Both the position numbers and the translations under genes were made by a program. A stretch of 13,450 bases of DNA, taken from NCBI GenBank assembly GCA_035547675.1, contig DASZUI010000070.1, positions 1 through 13,450 of the forward strand. The letters are read 5' to 3'. Numbering within the stretch: the stretch's first letter is position 1; every line of letters starts with the position of its first letter. Source of the stretch: DASZTU01 sp035547675. GTDB lineage: Bacteria > Pseudomonadota > Alphaproteobacteria > Rhizobiales > Devosiaceae. The notes beneath the pieces were generated by a model. It was not told the origin of the DNA, did not search any database, and saw only the letters and a program-made list of their open reading frames with translations. Positions 1 to 6,861 of this stretch are shown here, one piece after another.

Positions 1-1097
1 AGCGCCAGGAAGCCGAAAAGGCTCAGCCAGAACAGCCAGCGCCAGCGGGCGAGCAGCACGCACAGGGCAATGCAGAGCGGCGCCAGCGCCACGGTAAACC
101 GAAGCATGGATTCGACCCCCTGGGTCAGCGCCAGCACCAGGCAGAGCGTCGAGAAGAGCGCCATTGCCCAGCGCCGCTGCGCCGCCAGAACGGCGCAGAG
201 CGCCAGGCCGGCAAGGCCCGCCAGCGCCCAGTCCCAGGTGGCATCGAGATGGCCCGCCGGCGCCGTCAGCCCGGACCACAAGGCGATCAGCGGATTGACC
301 GATTCCCTGTCCCAGGCCCGCTGGATATGGGCGAAGCCCAAGGCGTCCCCGGTGACGAAATAGAGCCAGGCCATGAAGGCGAAGAGGCCGAGCGGGGCGA
401 GGAAAATCGCCAGCACGATATCCGGGCGCCCCAGAAGGGCGCGCGGCCGCCTGAGCGCGAGCAGGGCCTCGAGCGCAATGGCGAAGACGAAGAGCACGCC
501 GACGGTACGGGTGGCGGCGAGCAGGGCGCCGGCCAGCCCCGCGCCGATATAATTGCGCTCCCTGAGCGCGACGAAGCCCAGGACGGTCAGCAGCAGGAAC
601 AGGCTCTCCGAATAGGCGATGGAGAAATAGAAGCTGAAGGGCCCCGCAAGCAGCAGCGCCGCGAAGAGGTAATAGGCGCGCCGGCTGCCGGAAAAGAGCG
701 GCCAGGAAAACAGCACCGCCCCCAGGGTCAGAAGCGGCGAGACGATCATGCCGAGGACGGGCGGCGACAGCGGCAGCAGGCGTCCCACAAGGGCCAGCAG
801 CGCCGGATAGGCGGGAAAGAAGGCCCAGTTGGCGATGCCGGCCGGGCCGCCGAAGGTTTCGGTGAACGGATAGGCCTGGTAGCCATTGGCCGCGACGTCG
901 CCATACCAATAGCAATCCCAGATGCAGAGGGAATCGACATAGCCGGCCGGGGTCCCGCCCGGATTGCCGGCCAGATAGGCGAGGAACCGGACCACGAGGC
1001 CCAGCAGCAGCAGGCCGAGGGGAATGGCGATGAGGGCGAGGTCGCGGCGCGGCGCGGCAGCGAACGCGTTCTCCCTCGTGTCTTCTGCGAAGCTCAA
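1..1097 (-). CDS. PIG-V-like mannosyltransferase family membrane protein, 3'-truncated by window edge
   Basis: An open minus-strand frame runs from a TAG stop upstream of 1097 to the left edge, giving about 365 residues with the C-terminus outside the window. It is strongly hydrophobic with many membrane helices, the first at about residues 20-43. Visible motifs match the PIG-V/GPI mannosyltransferase-2-like family of bacterial lipid-linked sugar transferases: WDCYWY at about 60-65 in the first large extracytoplasmic loop, NWAFFPAYP at about 90-98, SIAYSES at about 159-165, a GALLAATRTVG helix at about 190-200, and GDALGFAHIQRAW further on. Such proteins are thought to transfer mannose from a polyprenyl-phosphate donor at the membrane, but bacterial substrates are mostly unknown. 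There is no ATG; the only standard start before the first helix is TTG at 1097, with a weak GGACAG ribosome site, so the start is uncertain. The gene is divergent from the alpha-mannosidase gene, which may be coincidental. Family fairly sure; reaction not. Confidence 0.72.
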   Translation of the reverse strand, partial: MSFAEDTRENAFAAAPRRDLALIAIPLGLLLLGLVVRFLAYLAGNPGGTPAGYVDSLCIWDCYWYGDVAANGYQAYPFTETFGGPAGIANWAFFPAYPALLALVGRLLPLSPPVLGMIVSPLLTLGAVLFSWPLFSGSRRAYYLFAALLLAGPFSFYFSIAYSESLFLLLTVLGFVALRERNYIGAGLAGALLAATRTVGVLFVFAIALEALLALRRPRALLGRPDIVLAIFLAPLGLFAFMAWLYFVTGDALGFAHIQRAWDRESVNPLIALWSGLTAPAGHLDATWDWALAGLAGLALCAVLAAQRRWAMALFSTLCLVLALTQGVESMLRFTVALAPLCIALCVLLARWRWLFWLSLFGFLA

Positions 1098-1275
1098 GAA
1101 CTGTCCAGCCTGGTTACGGGCGAGCTTTGCTGCGGGAATGGTCGGCTACCGATAGCAGGTTTTGGCCCGGGCGGCTCTTGCAAAAATCCCGGTGGGGCGC
1201 GATGCAGATGAGCCTCGAATTCTGCCCTTTCCACCCCCCGCCGGCCCCTGATCACCAGCAATCGGATTCCCTCCC
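1098..1275. other. Divergent intergenic region, promoters expected but not resolved
   Basis: These 178 bp separate two outward-reading genes and should carry both promoters. On the plus strand TTGCAA at 1178-1183 could serve as a -35 element for the mannosidase, but no convincing -10 follows at 16-18 bp. No operator palindrome or riboswitch was recognised. Confidence 0.3.
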
Positions 1276-4200
1276 ATGACGCTGACCCATGCGCAACGCC
1301 TCGACCGGGTGAAGGTGCGTATCGCCGAACTCGCGCTGTGGCGGGCCCGCGAAAAATCGCCGGTCACCGGCTGGACCTTCGAGGGCGCGCCGATCGAAAT
1401 CGGCGCCGCCTGGCCGGATAGGAACGGCGTGAAGCACCTTGCCGCGTCTGCCGAGGTGCCGGCGCACTGGCCACTCGAAGAGGCGCGGCTCAGCCTCAAT
1501 GTCGGCGGGGAAAGCCTGCTGTCGCTCACGAGCGGCGGCCGCACCATCCGCTACGGGCTCGATCCCTTCCACGAGGAGTTCCCGCTGCCGGGGCGGGCGG
1601 TCGCGATCGCGACCGAAAGCGTCAACCGCCTGCCCTTCGGCGAGCCGGTGCAACAGCCCGCGCTGAACCGGGCGGAGCTGATCTGGGTCGACGTCGAGGT
1701 CGACCGGCTGGCCCTGCTGCTCGAGCAGGTGGCGGAGGCGGCCGAGGTGCTGATGGGGCATGAGGTGGTGCCGCTGCTGCTCGATGCGGCGGAAGCGGCG
1801 CAGCGTTCGCTCGACTGGCCCTCGGCGACCGAGGACTATATCGCCCGCTTCGGCGATTTCACGCAGCACCGCAGCATCTGGCAATTGCCGCCGCTGATCG
1901 ACAACCCGGCGGCGCTCAACCAGGCGGAGCGCGGCAGCGTCACGGCGGCCTTCGAGCGGCTGACCGCCGAGCTGCGACGGCTGCAGGGACTTTATCCGCC
2001 GCAGGGCGACATCCTGCTCACCGGCCACGCCCATATCGACCTCGCCTGGCTCTGGCCCTATGCCGAGACGCGGCGCAAGATGCGCCGCACCTTCCATACG
2101 GCGCTGGCGCTGATGGACGGTTCGGCCGATTTCCGCTTCAACCAGTCGACGGCGCATTATTACGCGCAGATGGAGGCGGACGATCCGGCGCTGTTTTCGG
2201 CCATCGCCGGGAAGGCGAAAGCCGGCCAGTGGGAGACGATCGGCGGGCTCTGGGTCGAGCCGGACACCAATATGCCCACCGGCGAAAGCCTCGCCCGGCA
2301 GGTGCTTTATGGACAGCGCTATTTCGAAGCGAAATTCGGCACCCGCCACAACATCTGCTGGCTGCCGGACTGCTTCGGCTTCTCGGGCGCCCTGCCGCAG
2401 ATATTGAAGCTCGGCGGCATAGAGAACTTCTTCACCATTAAGGTGAACTGGAGCGAGACCAATAAATTCCCCGCCGATCTGTTCTGGTGGGAAGGCCTCG
2501 ACGGCAGCCGCGTGCTCGCCCACACCTTCGACAATCCGGTCGGCGGCTATAACGGCTTCGTGCGGCCGCGGGCGCTTTCGGCGACCTGGCAGAATTTCCG
2601 CGGCAAGGCGCAGCACGGCACGACGCTGCTCGCCGTGGGCTATGGCGATGGCGGCGGCGGCGTGACGCCGGAAATGGTCGAGCGCGAAGTGCAATTGCGC
2701 GACTTCCCCGTGCTGCCGAGGGCGCGCTGGGGGCAGGTGCGCGATTTCTATGCCGGCGCGCAGGAGACGGCCAAGGCGAAAAAACTGCCGGTCTGGCAGG
2801 GGGAAATCTATCTCGAACTGCACCGGGCGACGCTGACCACGCAATCGGGCGTGAAGCGCAAGCACAGGCAGGCCGAGCGGGCGCTGATCACCGCAGAAAC
2901 CGTCGCGAGCCTCGCGCATCTGATCGGCGGGCCGGCACCCAAGAGCCTCGAGGGCGACTGGCGCGTGGTGCTGAAGAACGAATTCCACGACATCCTGCCC
3001 GGCTCCTCGATCCGCGAGGTCTATGAGGATGCCGAGCGCGAGCTGGGCGCGGCGATTGCGGCCGGCAAGGCGGCGCAGGGGGCGGGGCTTCAGGCGATCG
3101 TCTCGCAACTGCCGAAGGGCGGGATCGCTGAGGCGCTGGTCGTGGTCAATCCGTCGCTGGCGGAGCGGCAGCTGCGGCTGACGCTGGAGGACGGGACCGT
3201 GATCGCTACGGCCGACCGCGTGCCGCCGCTCGGCATCGCCGTGCTCGATCGGCAGGCGCTCAAGCCCTTCAGCGGACTTTCGGTGAGCACCAGCCATATC
3301 GAGAACGATTTTCTGCGCGCCGAGATCGGCGCCGACGGCACGGTGGCGCGGCTCGTCCACAAGCCGACCGGCCGGGATGCGCTCGCCGGGCGCGGCAATC
3401 AGCTCTGGGCCTATCCCGTCGATAAGCCGCGCAACTGGGACGCCTGGGACATAGAGGAAGACTATGCCGAACGCGGCGAGGAGATCACCGCCGTCGAGAG
3501 CATCGAAATCGTCGAGCGCGGCCCGCATCGGGCGGCGCTGCGGGTGACCAGGACCTATCGGCATTCGCGGATCGTCCAGACCTATGCGCTCAGCGCCAAT
3601 GGCCTGAGGCTCGACATCGAGACCGAGCTCGACTGGCACGACCGCCGGGTGTTCCTGCGCAGCCTGACGCCGGCCGATGTGCGGGCGAGCGAGGCGGTGT
3701 TCGAGGTGGCCTATGGCGTGGTGAAGCGACCGACGCACCGCAACACGTCATGGGACCAGGCGCGCTTCGAGGTGGTGGCGCATCGGTTCGCCGATCTCTC
3801 CGAGCCGGGGTTCGGGTTGGCGCTGCTCAACAATGCGAAATACGGGCATTCGGCGGAGGGCAATGTGCTGGGGCTGAGCCTGGTGCGCTCGCCGGTCTAT
3901 CCCGATCCGCTCGCCGACGAGGGCAAGCAGGCCTTCACCTATTCGCTCATGCCGCACCAGGGCGACTGGTATGAGGGACGGGTGCGCGTCGAGGCGGAAG
4001 ACCTGAACCAGCCGCTGCTCGTCGCCGAGGCGTCGGGGCTGGCGGCGGCGGCGCTCACGCCGCTGACGACCCGCGGCATCGCCGCCGCGCTCTCGACGCT
4101 GAAGCCGGCCGAAGACGGCAAGGGCCTCGTGCTGCGCGTCTACGAGCCGGCCGGCCGGCGCGGCGACTTCGCCGTCGAGGTGCCCGAAGGCTGGTCGCTG

Positions 4201-4299
4201 GGCGAGGCGGTGAACATTCTCGAGGAGAAGCTGGATCGCGGGCCGGGCGCGGAATTGCGGCCGTTCGAGGTGAGGAGCTGGCGGTTGGCACGGCGCTGA
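1276..4299 (+). CDS. Alpha-mannosidase, glycoside hydrolase family 38
   Basis: This complete 1007-residue enzyme should hydrolyse terminal alpha-linked mannose by the retaining, metal-dependent GH38 mechanism. The metal site is readable: H253 and D255 in GHAHIDLAW (250-258), the predicted nucleophile D365 in WLPDCFG (362-368), which also binds metal in the family, and H571 in EFHDILPGSS. The order is an N-terminal cap domain (about 1-235), the GH38 catalytic barrel (about 245-510), the mannosidase middle helical domain (about 515-620) and the C-terminal beta domain (to 1007). The length matches bacterial and cytosolic class II enzymes (about 1000). No signal peptide is seen, so it is likely cytoplasmic and would act on imported oligosaccharides. 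ATG at 1276 begins the domain directly, but its ribosome site is weak. Mannose versus a related sugar, and the linkage preference, cannot be told from sequence. Confidence 0.95.
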   Translation: MTLTHAQRLDRVKVRIAELALWRAREKSPVTGWTFEGAPIEIGAAWPDRNGVKHLAASAEVPAHWPLEEARLSLNVGGESLLSLTSGGRTIRYGLDPFHEEFPLPGRAVAIATESVNRLPFGEPVQQPALNRAELIWVDVEVDRLALLLEQVAEAAEVLMGHEVVPLLLDAAEAAQRSLDWPSATEDYIARFGDFTQHRSIWQLPPLIDNPAALNQAERGSVTAAFERLTAELRRLQGLYPPQGDILLTGHAHIDLAWLWPYAETRRKMRRTFHTALALMDGSADFRFNQSTAHYYAQMEADDPALFSAIAGKAKAGQWETIGGLWVEPDTNMPTGESLARQVLYGQRYFEAKFGTRHNICWLPDCFGFSGALPQILKLGGIENFFTIKVNWSETNKFPADLFWWEGLDGSRVLAHTFDNPVGGYNGFVRPRALSATWQNFRGKAQHGTTLLAVGYGDGGGGVTPEMVEREVQLRDFPVLPRARWGQVRDFYAGAQETAKAKKLPVWQGEIYLELHRATLTTQSGVKRKHRQAERALITAETVASLAHLIGGPAPKSLEGDWRVVLKNEFHDILPGSSIREVYEDAERELGAAIAAGKAAQGAGLQAIVSQLPKGGIAEALVVVNPSLAERQLRLTLEDGTVIATADRVPPLGIAVLDRQALKPFSGLSVSTSHIENDFLRAEIGADGTVARLVHKPTGRDALAGRGNQLWAYPVDKPRNWDAWDIEEDYAERGEEITAVESIEIVERGPHRAALRVTRTYRHSRIVQTYALSANGLRLDIETELDWHDRRVFLRSLTPADVRASEAVFEVAYGVVKRPTHRNTSWDQARFEVVAHRFADLSEPGFGLALLNNAKYGHSAEGNVLGLSLVRSPVYPDPLADEGKQAFTYSLMPHQGDWYEGRVRVEAEDLNQPLLVAEASGLAAAALTPLTTRGIAAALSTLKPAEDGKGLVLRVYEPAGRRGDFAVEVPEGWSLGEAVNILEEKLDRGPGAELRPFEVRSWRLARR

Positions 4300-4310
4300 G
4301 GCGCGCTGCC

Positions 4311-4349
4311 CGTGGTTCGAGGCTCGGCTTCGCCTCACACCTCACCACG
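4311..4349. repeat. Imperfect palindrome after the mannosidase gene
   Basis: CGTGGT at 4311-4316 is mirrored by ACCACG at 4344-4349, with further GAGG/CCTC pairing inside. It starts 12 nt after the mannosidase stop and could act as a transcript 3' end, but no T-run follows. It resembles dispersed repeats of Hyphomicrobiales genomes. Confidence 0.5.
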
Positions 4350-4454
4350 AGGCGCGGTTATTCCACCAGCATCCTTGGGTGGGGTTATTCCACGATCTCA
4401 TCCTGAGGTGCGACCGTAAGGGAGCCTCGAAGGCTTCGAGCCGTGCCGAAGGCT

Positions 4455-4491
4455 AAATCGATCCGGTGGATCGATTTGAGGCGAGAAGGCC
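4455..4491 (+). repeat. 37-nt hairpin repeat, copy 1
   Basis: The perfect 10-bp stem AAATCGATCC/GGATCGATTT (4455-4464 and 4468-4477) has a 3-nt loop and is followed by a conserved tail ending GAAGGCC. A near-identical unit in the same orientation lies at 4630-4665. Confidence 0.7.
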
Positions 4492-4535
4492 ATGAGGGCT
4501 ATGCCCGAATGGCAGTGGGCAGCGCGCGCTGCCGG

Positions 4536-4555
4536 ATTCCGGCCTTCGCCGGAAT
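4536..4555. repeat. TTC-loop palindromic repeat, copy 1
   Basis: ATTCCGGC (4536-4543) and GCCGGAAT (4548-4555) form a perfect 8-bp stem with CTTC loop, followed by GAC. The same design recurs at 10037-10056 and 10155-10174, so it is a dispersed family. Confidence 0.75.
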
Positions 4556-4629
4556 GACACCGTGAGCTTGGCGGGGCGGTGCCCCAGCTTCCCGCCCCCT
4601 TGCGGGGCTTTGAAGCGACCCGAAGGGGC

Positions 4630-4665
4630 AGATCGATCCTGTGGATCGATTTGAGCGGCGAAGGC
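4630..4665 (+). repeat. 37-nt hairpin repeat, copy 2
   Basis: This is the second copy of the unit at 4455-4491, with the core GATCGATCC TGT GGATCGATTT and the same GAAGGCC tail. It differs at a few positions and is one base shorter. Confidence 0.7.
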
Positions 4666-4705
4666 CCCGGCAGGGGCAGGGGATCAAGGGTGGGGGTGCC
4701 TTGCA

Positions 4706-4771
4706 GCAAACGCCCGCGCGCGTTGCCCACCCCCACCCGGCTGCCGCCACCCTCCCCTCAAGGGGGAGGGG
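4706..4771 (+). repeat. Dispersed ~65-bp G/C-run repeat, plus-oriented copy
   Basis: It begins GCAAACGCC, passes through ACCCCCACCCGGCTGCCGCC and ends in a 22-nt CCCT...GGGG hairpin arm at 4750-4771. The reverse complement of 6681-6744 matches it with only a few differences. The two copies lie in opposite orientation on either side of the MFS-mmcB pair. Confidence 0.8.
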
Positions 4772-4960
4772 GCCACGCCCGGGCGTCGCTGCTCCGTCAT
4801 GCCGTTACACCCCCGGCGGCCAGCCTTGTTTCCCGCTGCGGCATTCAATATTCTCGGGCCGAATTACGAGTCCTTCCCAACTGCCGGTCCTTCCCTGCCG
4901 CCCCGCAACGGGGCGTGCCGTGTCGCTCCTCGCCCGGGCCGGCGACCCCGCGGGTGCGTT

Positions 4961-6151
4961 ATGACGATCCAGCCGCAATATCGGCTCTATGCCTGTTTCT
5001 TCCTGTTTTCGACTATCACCGGGGCAATGTATTCGCGCCTGCCCGACATCCAGTCGGCGCTCGGCGTCAACGAGGCGCAGCTCGGGCTGACGCTGATCGG
5101 GGGCGCCGTGGGCTCGCTGATTTCGCTGACCTTCGGCTCACCGCTGATCGAGCGGCTCGGGGCGCGGACAACGGGACTCATCACCGTGATCGGCTCGACG
5201 GCCTGCTATTCGGCCGTTGCCTTCGTCCACAGCGCGCCGCTCGCCTTCACGGTGCTGTTCCTCGCCGGGCTGATCGCCGGCGGCCTCGAGATCAACCTCA
5301 ACGTGCAGCTCGGGCGGCTCGAGCAGCATCTCGGCCGCTCGCTCATGAGCCGGGGGCATGGCTTCTGGAGTCTCGGCTTTTTCGTGACCTCGCTCCTCGC
5401 CGGGCCGATCCGGCAGGCGGCGATCCCCGCCGCATGGCACCTGGGCGGGCTTTTCATCGTGGTGGTGCTGGCGGCGATCTTCTTCATTTCCGGCATGGAG
5501 GACGCCCCCATCTCGCCGCAGGCGGCGGACGAGAAGCCGCCGCTCATCGCTTTTCCCAGCCTGGCGCTCCTGCCGCTTTGCCTCATCGGCATCGCCGCTT
5601 TCCTCATCGAGGGGGCGGGCGTCGACTGGTCGGCGATCTATATGCGCGACACGTTTCACGCCGAACCCTTCATCGGCACGCTGGGGCTGACGCTCTTCAC
5701 CTTCCTGATGTCGTTGGCCCGGCTCTATGCCGGCCCGCTCGTCGATCGGTCGAGCCCGCGGCTCGTCGTCACGATATTGCTCGGCATCAGCCTGGTTGGG
5801 CTGTTCGCCGTGTGGCTGGCCCCCCATCCCTATGTCGCCGTGGCCGGCTTCGCCATGCTGGGCGCGGGATGCAGCGCGGTTTATCCGCTCGTGGTTTCGG
5901 TGGCGGCACAGCGCACCGACCGGCCGGCTTCGGTCAATGTCGCGGCGGTGGGGCAGATCAGCTTCATCATCTTCTTTCTCGCGCCCCCGACGCTCGGCTT
6001 CATCGCCTATCATTTCGGCATCAGACAGTCCTATCTTCTATGCCTCGTGCTGGTGGTGCTCAGCCTGTTCTTCGTGCGCAGCCTGCCGGCGCGGGAAAAG
6101 ACGGTGCCGCTCGGCCGGGTGCTGCCGGAGCCGCTGACGCCCAATGGATAG
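4961..6151 (+). CDS. MFS transporter, YbjJ/MosC-like
   Basis: This 396-residue integral membrane protein has about 12 hydrophobic segments, the usual length for a major facilitator permease. The N-terminal stretch around SRLPDIQSALGVNEAQLGL, followed by a GGAVGSLISL helix and a short basic loop (IERLGART), resembles the YbjJ/MosC branch of MFS. Those proteins are proposed exporters or sugar-type permeases with poorly known substrates. The ATG at 4961 is chosen because it sits just before the first helix; the open frame extends upstream to 4799, but that part is translated repeat DNA. No strong Shine-Dalgarno is visible (GCGGGTG). The stop is 3 nt from the mmcB start, so the two are probably co-transcribed. 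Transporter class is sure; substrate unknown. Confidence 0.9.
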   Translation: MTIQPQYRLYACFFLFSTITGAMYSRLPDIQSALGVNEAQLGLTLIGGAVGSLISLTFGSPLIERLGARTTGLITVIGSTACYSAVAFVHSAPLAFTVLFLAGLIAGGLEINLNVQLGRLEQHLGRSLMSRGHGFWSLGFFVTSLLAGPIRQAAIPAAWHLGGLFIVVVLAAIFFISGMEDAPISPQAADEKPPLIAFPSLALLPLCLIGIAAFLIEGAGVDWSAIYMRDTFHAEPFIGTLGLTLFTFLMSLARLYAGPLVDRSSPRLVVTILLGISLVGLFAVWLAPHPYVAVAGFAMLGAGCSAVYPLVVSVAAQRTDRPASVNVAAVGQISFIIFFLAPPTLGFIAYHFGIRQSYLLCLVLVVLSLFFVRSLPAREKTVPLGRVLPEPLTPNG

Positions 6152-6154
6152 GAA

Positions 6155-6625
6155 ATGGCGGACGAGCCGCAAATCGTCGATCTGAGGCAATCGCCGACGG
6201 CGCTCCGCGTGCAGCGCGGCGTGATGCGGCTTTTGCGCGACCAGTACGATTTCGCCTGCTACACCGAGGTGCCGCTCGCCAATGGACGGCGCACCGACGT
6301 GCTGGCCGTGGGGCCCAGGGGCGAGATCTGGATCGTCGAGATCAAGTCGAGCCTGACGGATTTCCGGGCCGACGCAAAATGGCCGCATTACAAGGAATTC
6401 TGCGACCGCTTCTATTTCGCCAAGCCGCCCGAGCTCGACCCGGACATTTTCCCGGCGGAGGAAGGGCTGATCGTCGGCGACGGCCACGATGCGGCGCTGC
6501 TGCGGCCCGCCGCGGAAACGCCGCTGCCGCCGGCCCGCCGCAAGGCGCTGCTGCTGAAGCTGGCGCGGCTCGGCGCGGACAGGATCCACACGCTGATGGA
6601 CCCGAGTCCGGGGCAGCCGACCTAA
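6155..6625 (+). CDS. mmcB: MmcB family DNA repair protein (PD-(D/E)XK-like fold)
   Basis: This 156-residue soluble protein matches the alphaproteobacterial MmcB family, named from Caulobacter for a role in mitomycin C resistance. The central part carries a restriction-endonuclease-like core: E38 in the TEVPL strand, D48 in RRTDVLAV, and E62/K64 in IVEIKSS, arranged as in PD-(D/E)XK nucleases. The following LTDFRADAKWPHY and FCDRFYFA segments are typical of the family. It probably acts on damaged or crosslinked DNA, but the reaction is not established. Its ATG lies 3 nt after the permease TAG, implying translational coupling through that gene; the upstream GGATAGG is a poor, very close ribosome site. 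No LexA-type operator was recognised nearby. Family assignment is confident. Confidence 0.9.
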   Translation: MADEPQIVDLRQSPTALRVQRGVMRLLRDQYDFACYTEVPLANGRRTDVLAVGPRGEIWIVEIKSSLTDFRADAKWPHYKEFCDRFYFAKPPELDPDIFPAEEGLIVGDGHDAALLRPAAETPLPPARRKALLLKLARLGADRIHTLMDPSPGQPT

Positions 6626-6651
6626 CCAGCCATTCGGCTGGACCGGACTTT
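6626..6651 (+). terminator. Possible intrinsic terminator after mmcB
   Basis: CCAGCC (6626-6631), ATTC loop and GGCTGG (6636-6641) form a 6-bp stem directly after the TAA stop, and a short T-run occurs at 6649-6651. The distance between stem and T-run makes it only moderately convincing. Confidence 0.45.
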
Positions 6652-6680
6652 TGATTCGGACAGGTAGGGTGGTCTAAGCG

Positions 6681-6787
6681 CCCCTCCCCCTTGAGGGGAG
6701 GGTGGCGGCAGCCGGGTGGGGGTATAACGCGCGCTGGCGTTTGCGGCGAGGGACCCCCACCCCGTCCCTCCCCTCAAGGGGGAGGGG
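6681..6787. repeat. 107-bp nested palindrome containing inverted copy of the G/C-run repeat
   Basis: Perfect 22-nt arms at 6681-6702 and 6766-6787 are reverse complements. Inside them GGGTGGGGGT (6714-6723) pairs with ACCCCCACCC (6753-6762). Positions 6681-6744 on the minus strand match 4706-4771. The whole could fold into a long cruciform between two convergent genes. Confidence 0.8.
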
Positions 6788-6810
6788 GGTCGCGCTACAT
6801 CCTCCTGCCC

Positions 6811-6839
6811 AAAAGCAAAGGGCGGCCGTGGCCGCCCTT
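6811..6839 (-). terminator. Intrinsic terminator of the transporter/pyrimidine operon
   Basis: AAGGGCGGCC (6818-6827) and GGCCGCCCTT (6830-6839) give a perfect GC-rich hairpin. Read on the minus strand it is followed by TGCTTTT, a U-rich tail. It lies about 22 nt beyond the binding-protein stop codon, as expected for the end of the leftward operon. Confidence 0.85.
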
Positions 6840-6861
6840 CGGACTCCGCATCGACCGATCG

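Larger units (their letters stand above)
4300..4960. other. Long non-coding stretch made of palindromic and dispersed repeats
   Basis: No believable gene is present here. Open frames on both strands contain peptide runs such as CHSGEGRNPA and PPPSPQGGGG, which are typical of translated intergenic repeats. The stretch holds an imperfect palindrome (4311-4349), an 11-bp direct repeat (4356-4366 and 4383-4393), two copies of a hairpin repeat (4455-4491 and 4630-4665), a TTC-loop hairpin (4536-4555), a G/C-run repeat (4706-4771) and a 7-bp hairpin with a 3-nt loop just before the permease gene (4899-4915). The permease promoter should lie toward its right end but was not recognised. Confidence 0.7.

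Noticed and set aside
249..1211. 320-codon plus-strand frame
   Set aside because: It is low-complexity, rich in E, G, Q and R, and antisense to the membrane protein whose family motifs are readable on the minus strand.
1252..3738. 828-codon open frame on the minus strand opposite the mannosidase gene
   Set aside because: It is rich in R, H, Q, P and D with no domain, and lies fully antisense to a GH38 gene with intact catalytic residues. It is a high-GC mirror frame.
4311..4960. Possible CRISPR array or structured riboswitch in the repeat-rich gap
   Set aside because: Repeats are too few, unevenly spaced and of different families, with no leader and no cas genes nearby. No known riboswitch core was recognised.
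5138..6013. 291-codon minus-strand frame opposite the MFS gene
   Set aside because: Its charged, low-complexity composition mirrors the transmembrane codons of the real permease gene.
4579..6654. 691-codon plus-strand frame through the repeats and the MFS and mmcB genes
   Set aside because: It starts in repeat DNA and then reads the wrong frame of the permease and mmcB; it is Ala/Arg/Gly-rich with no membrane helices.
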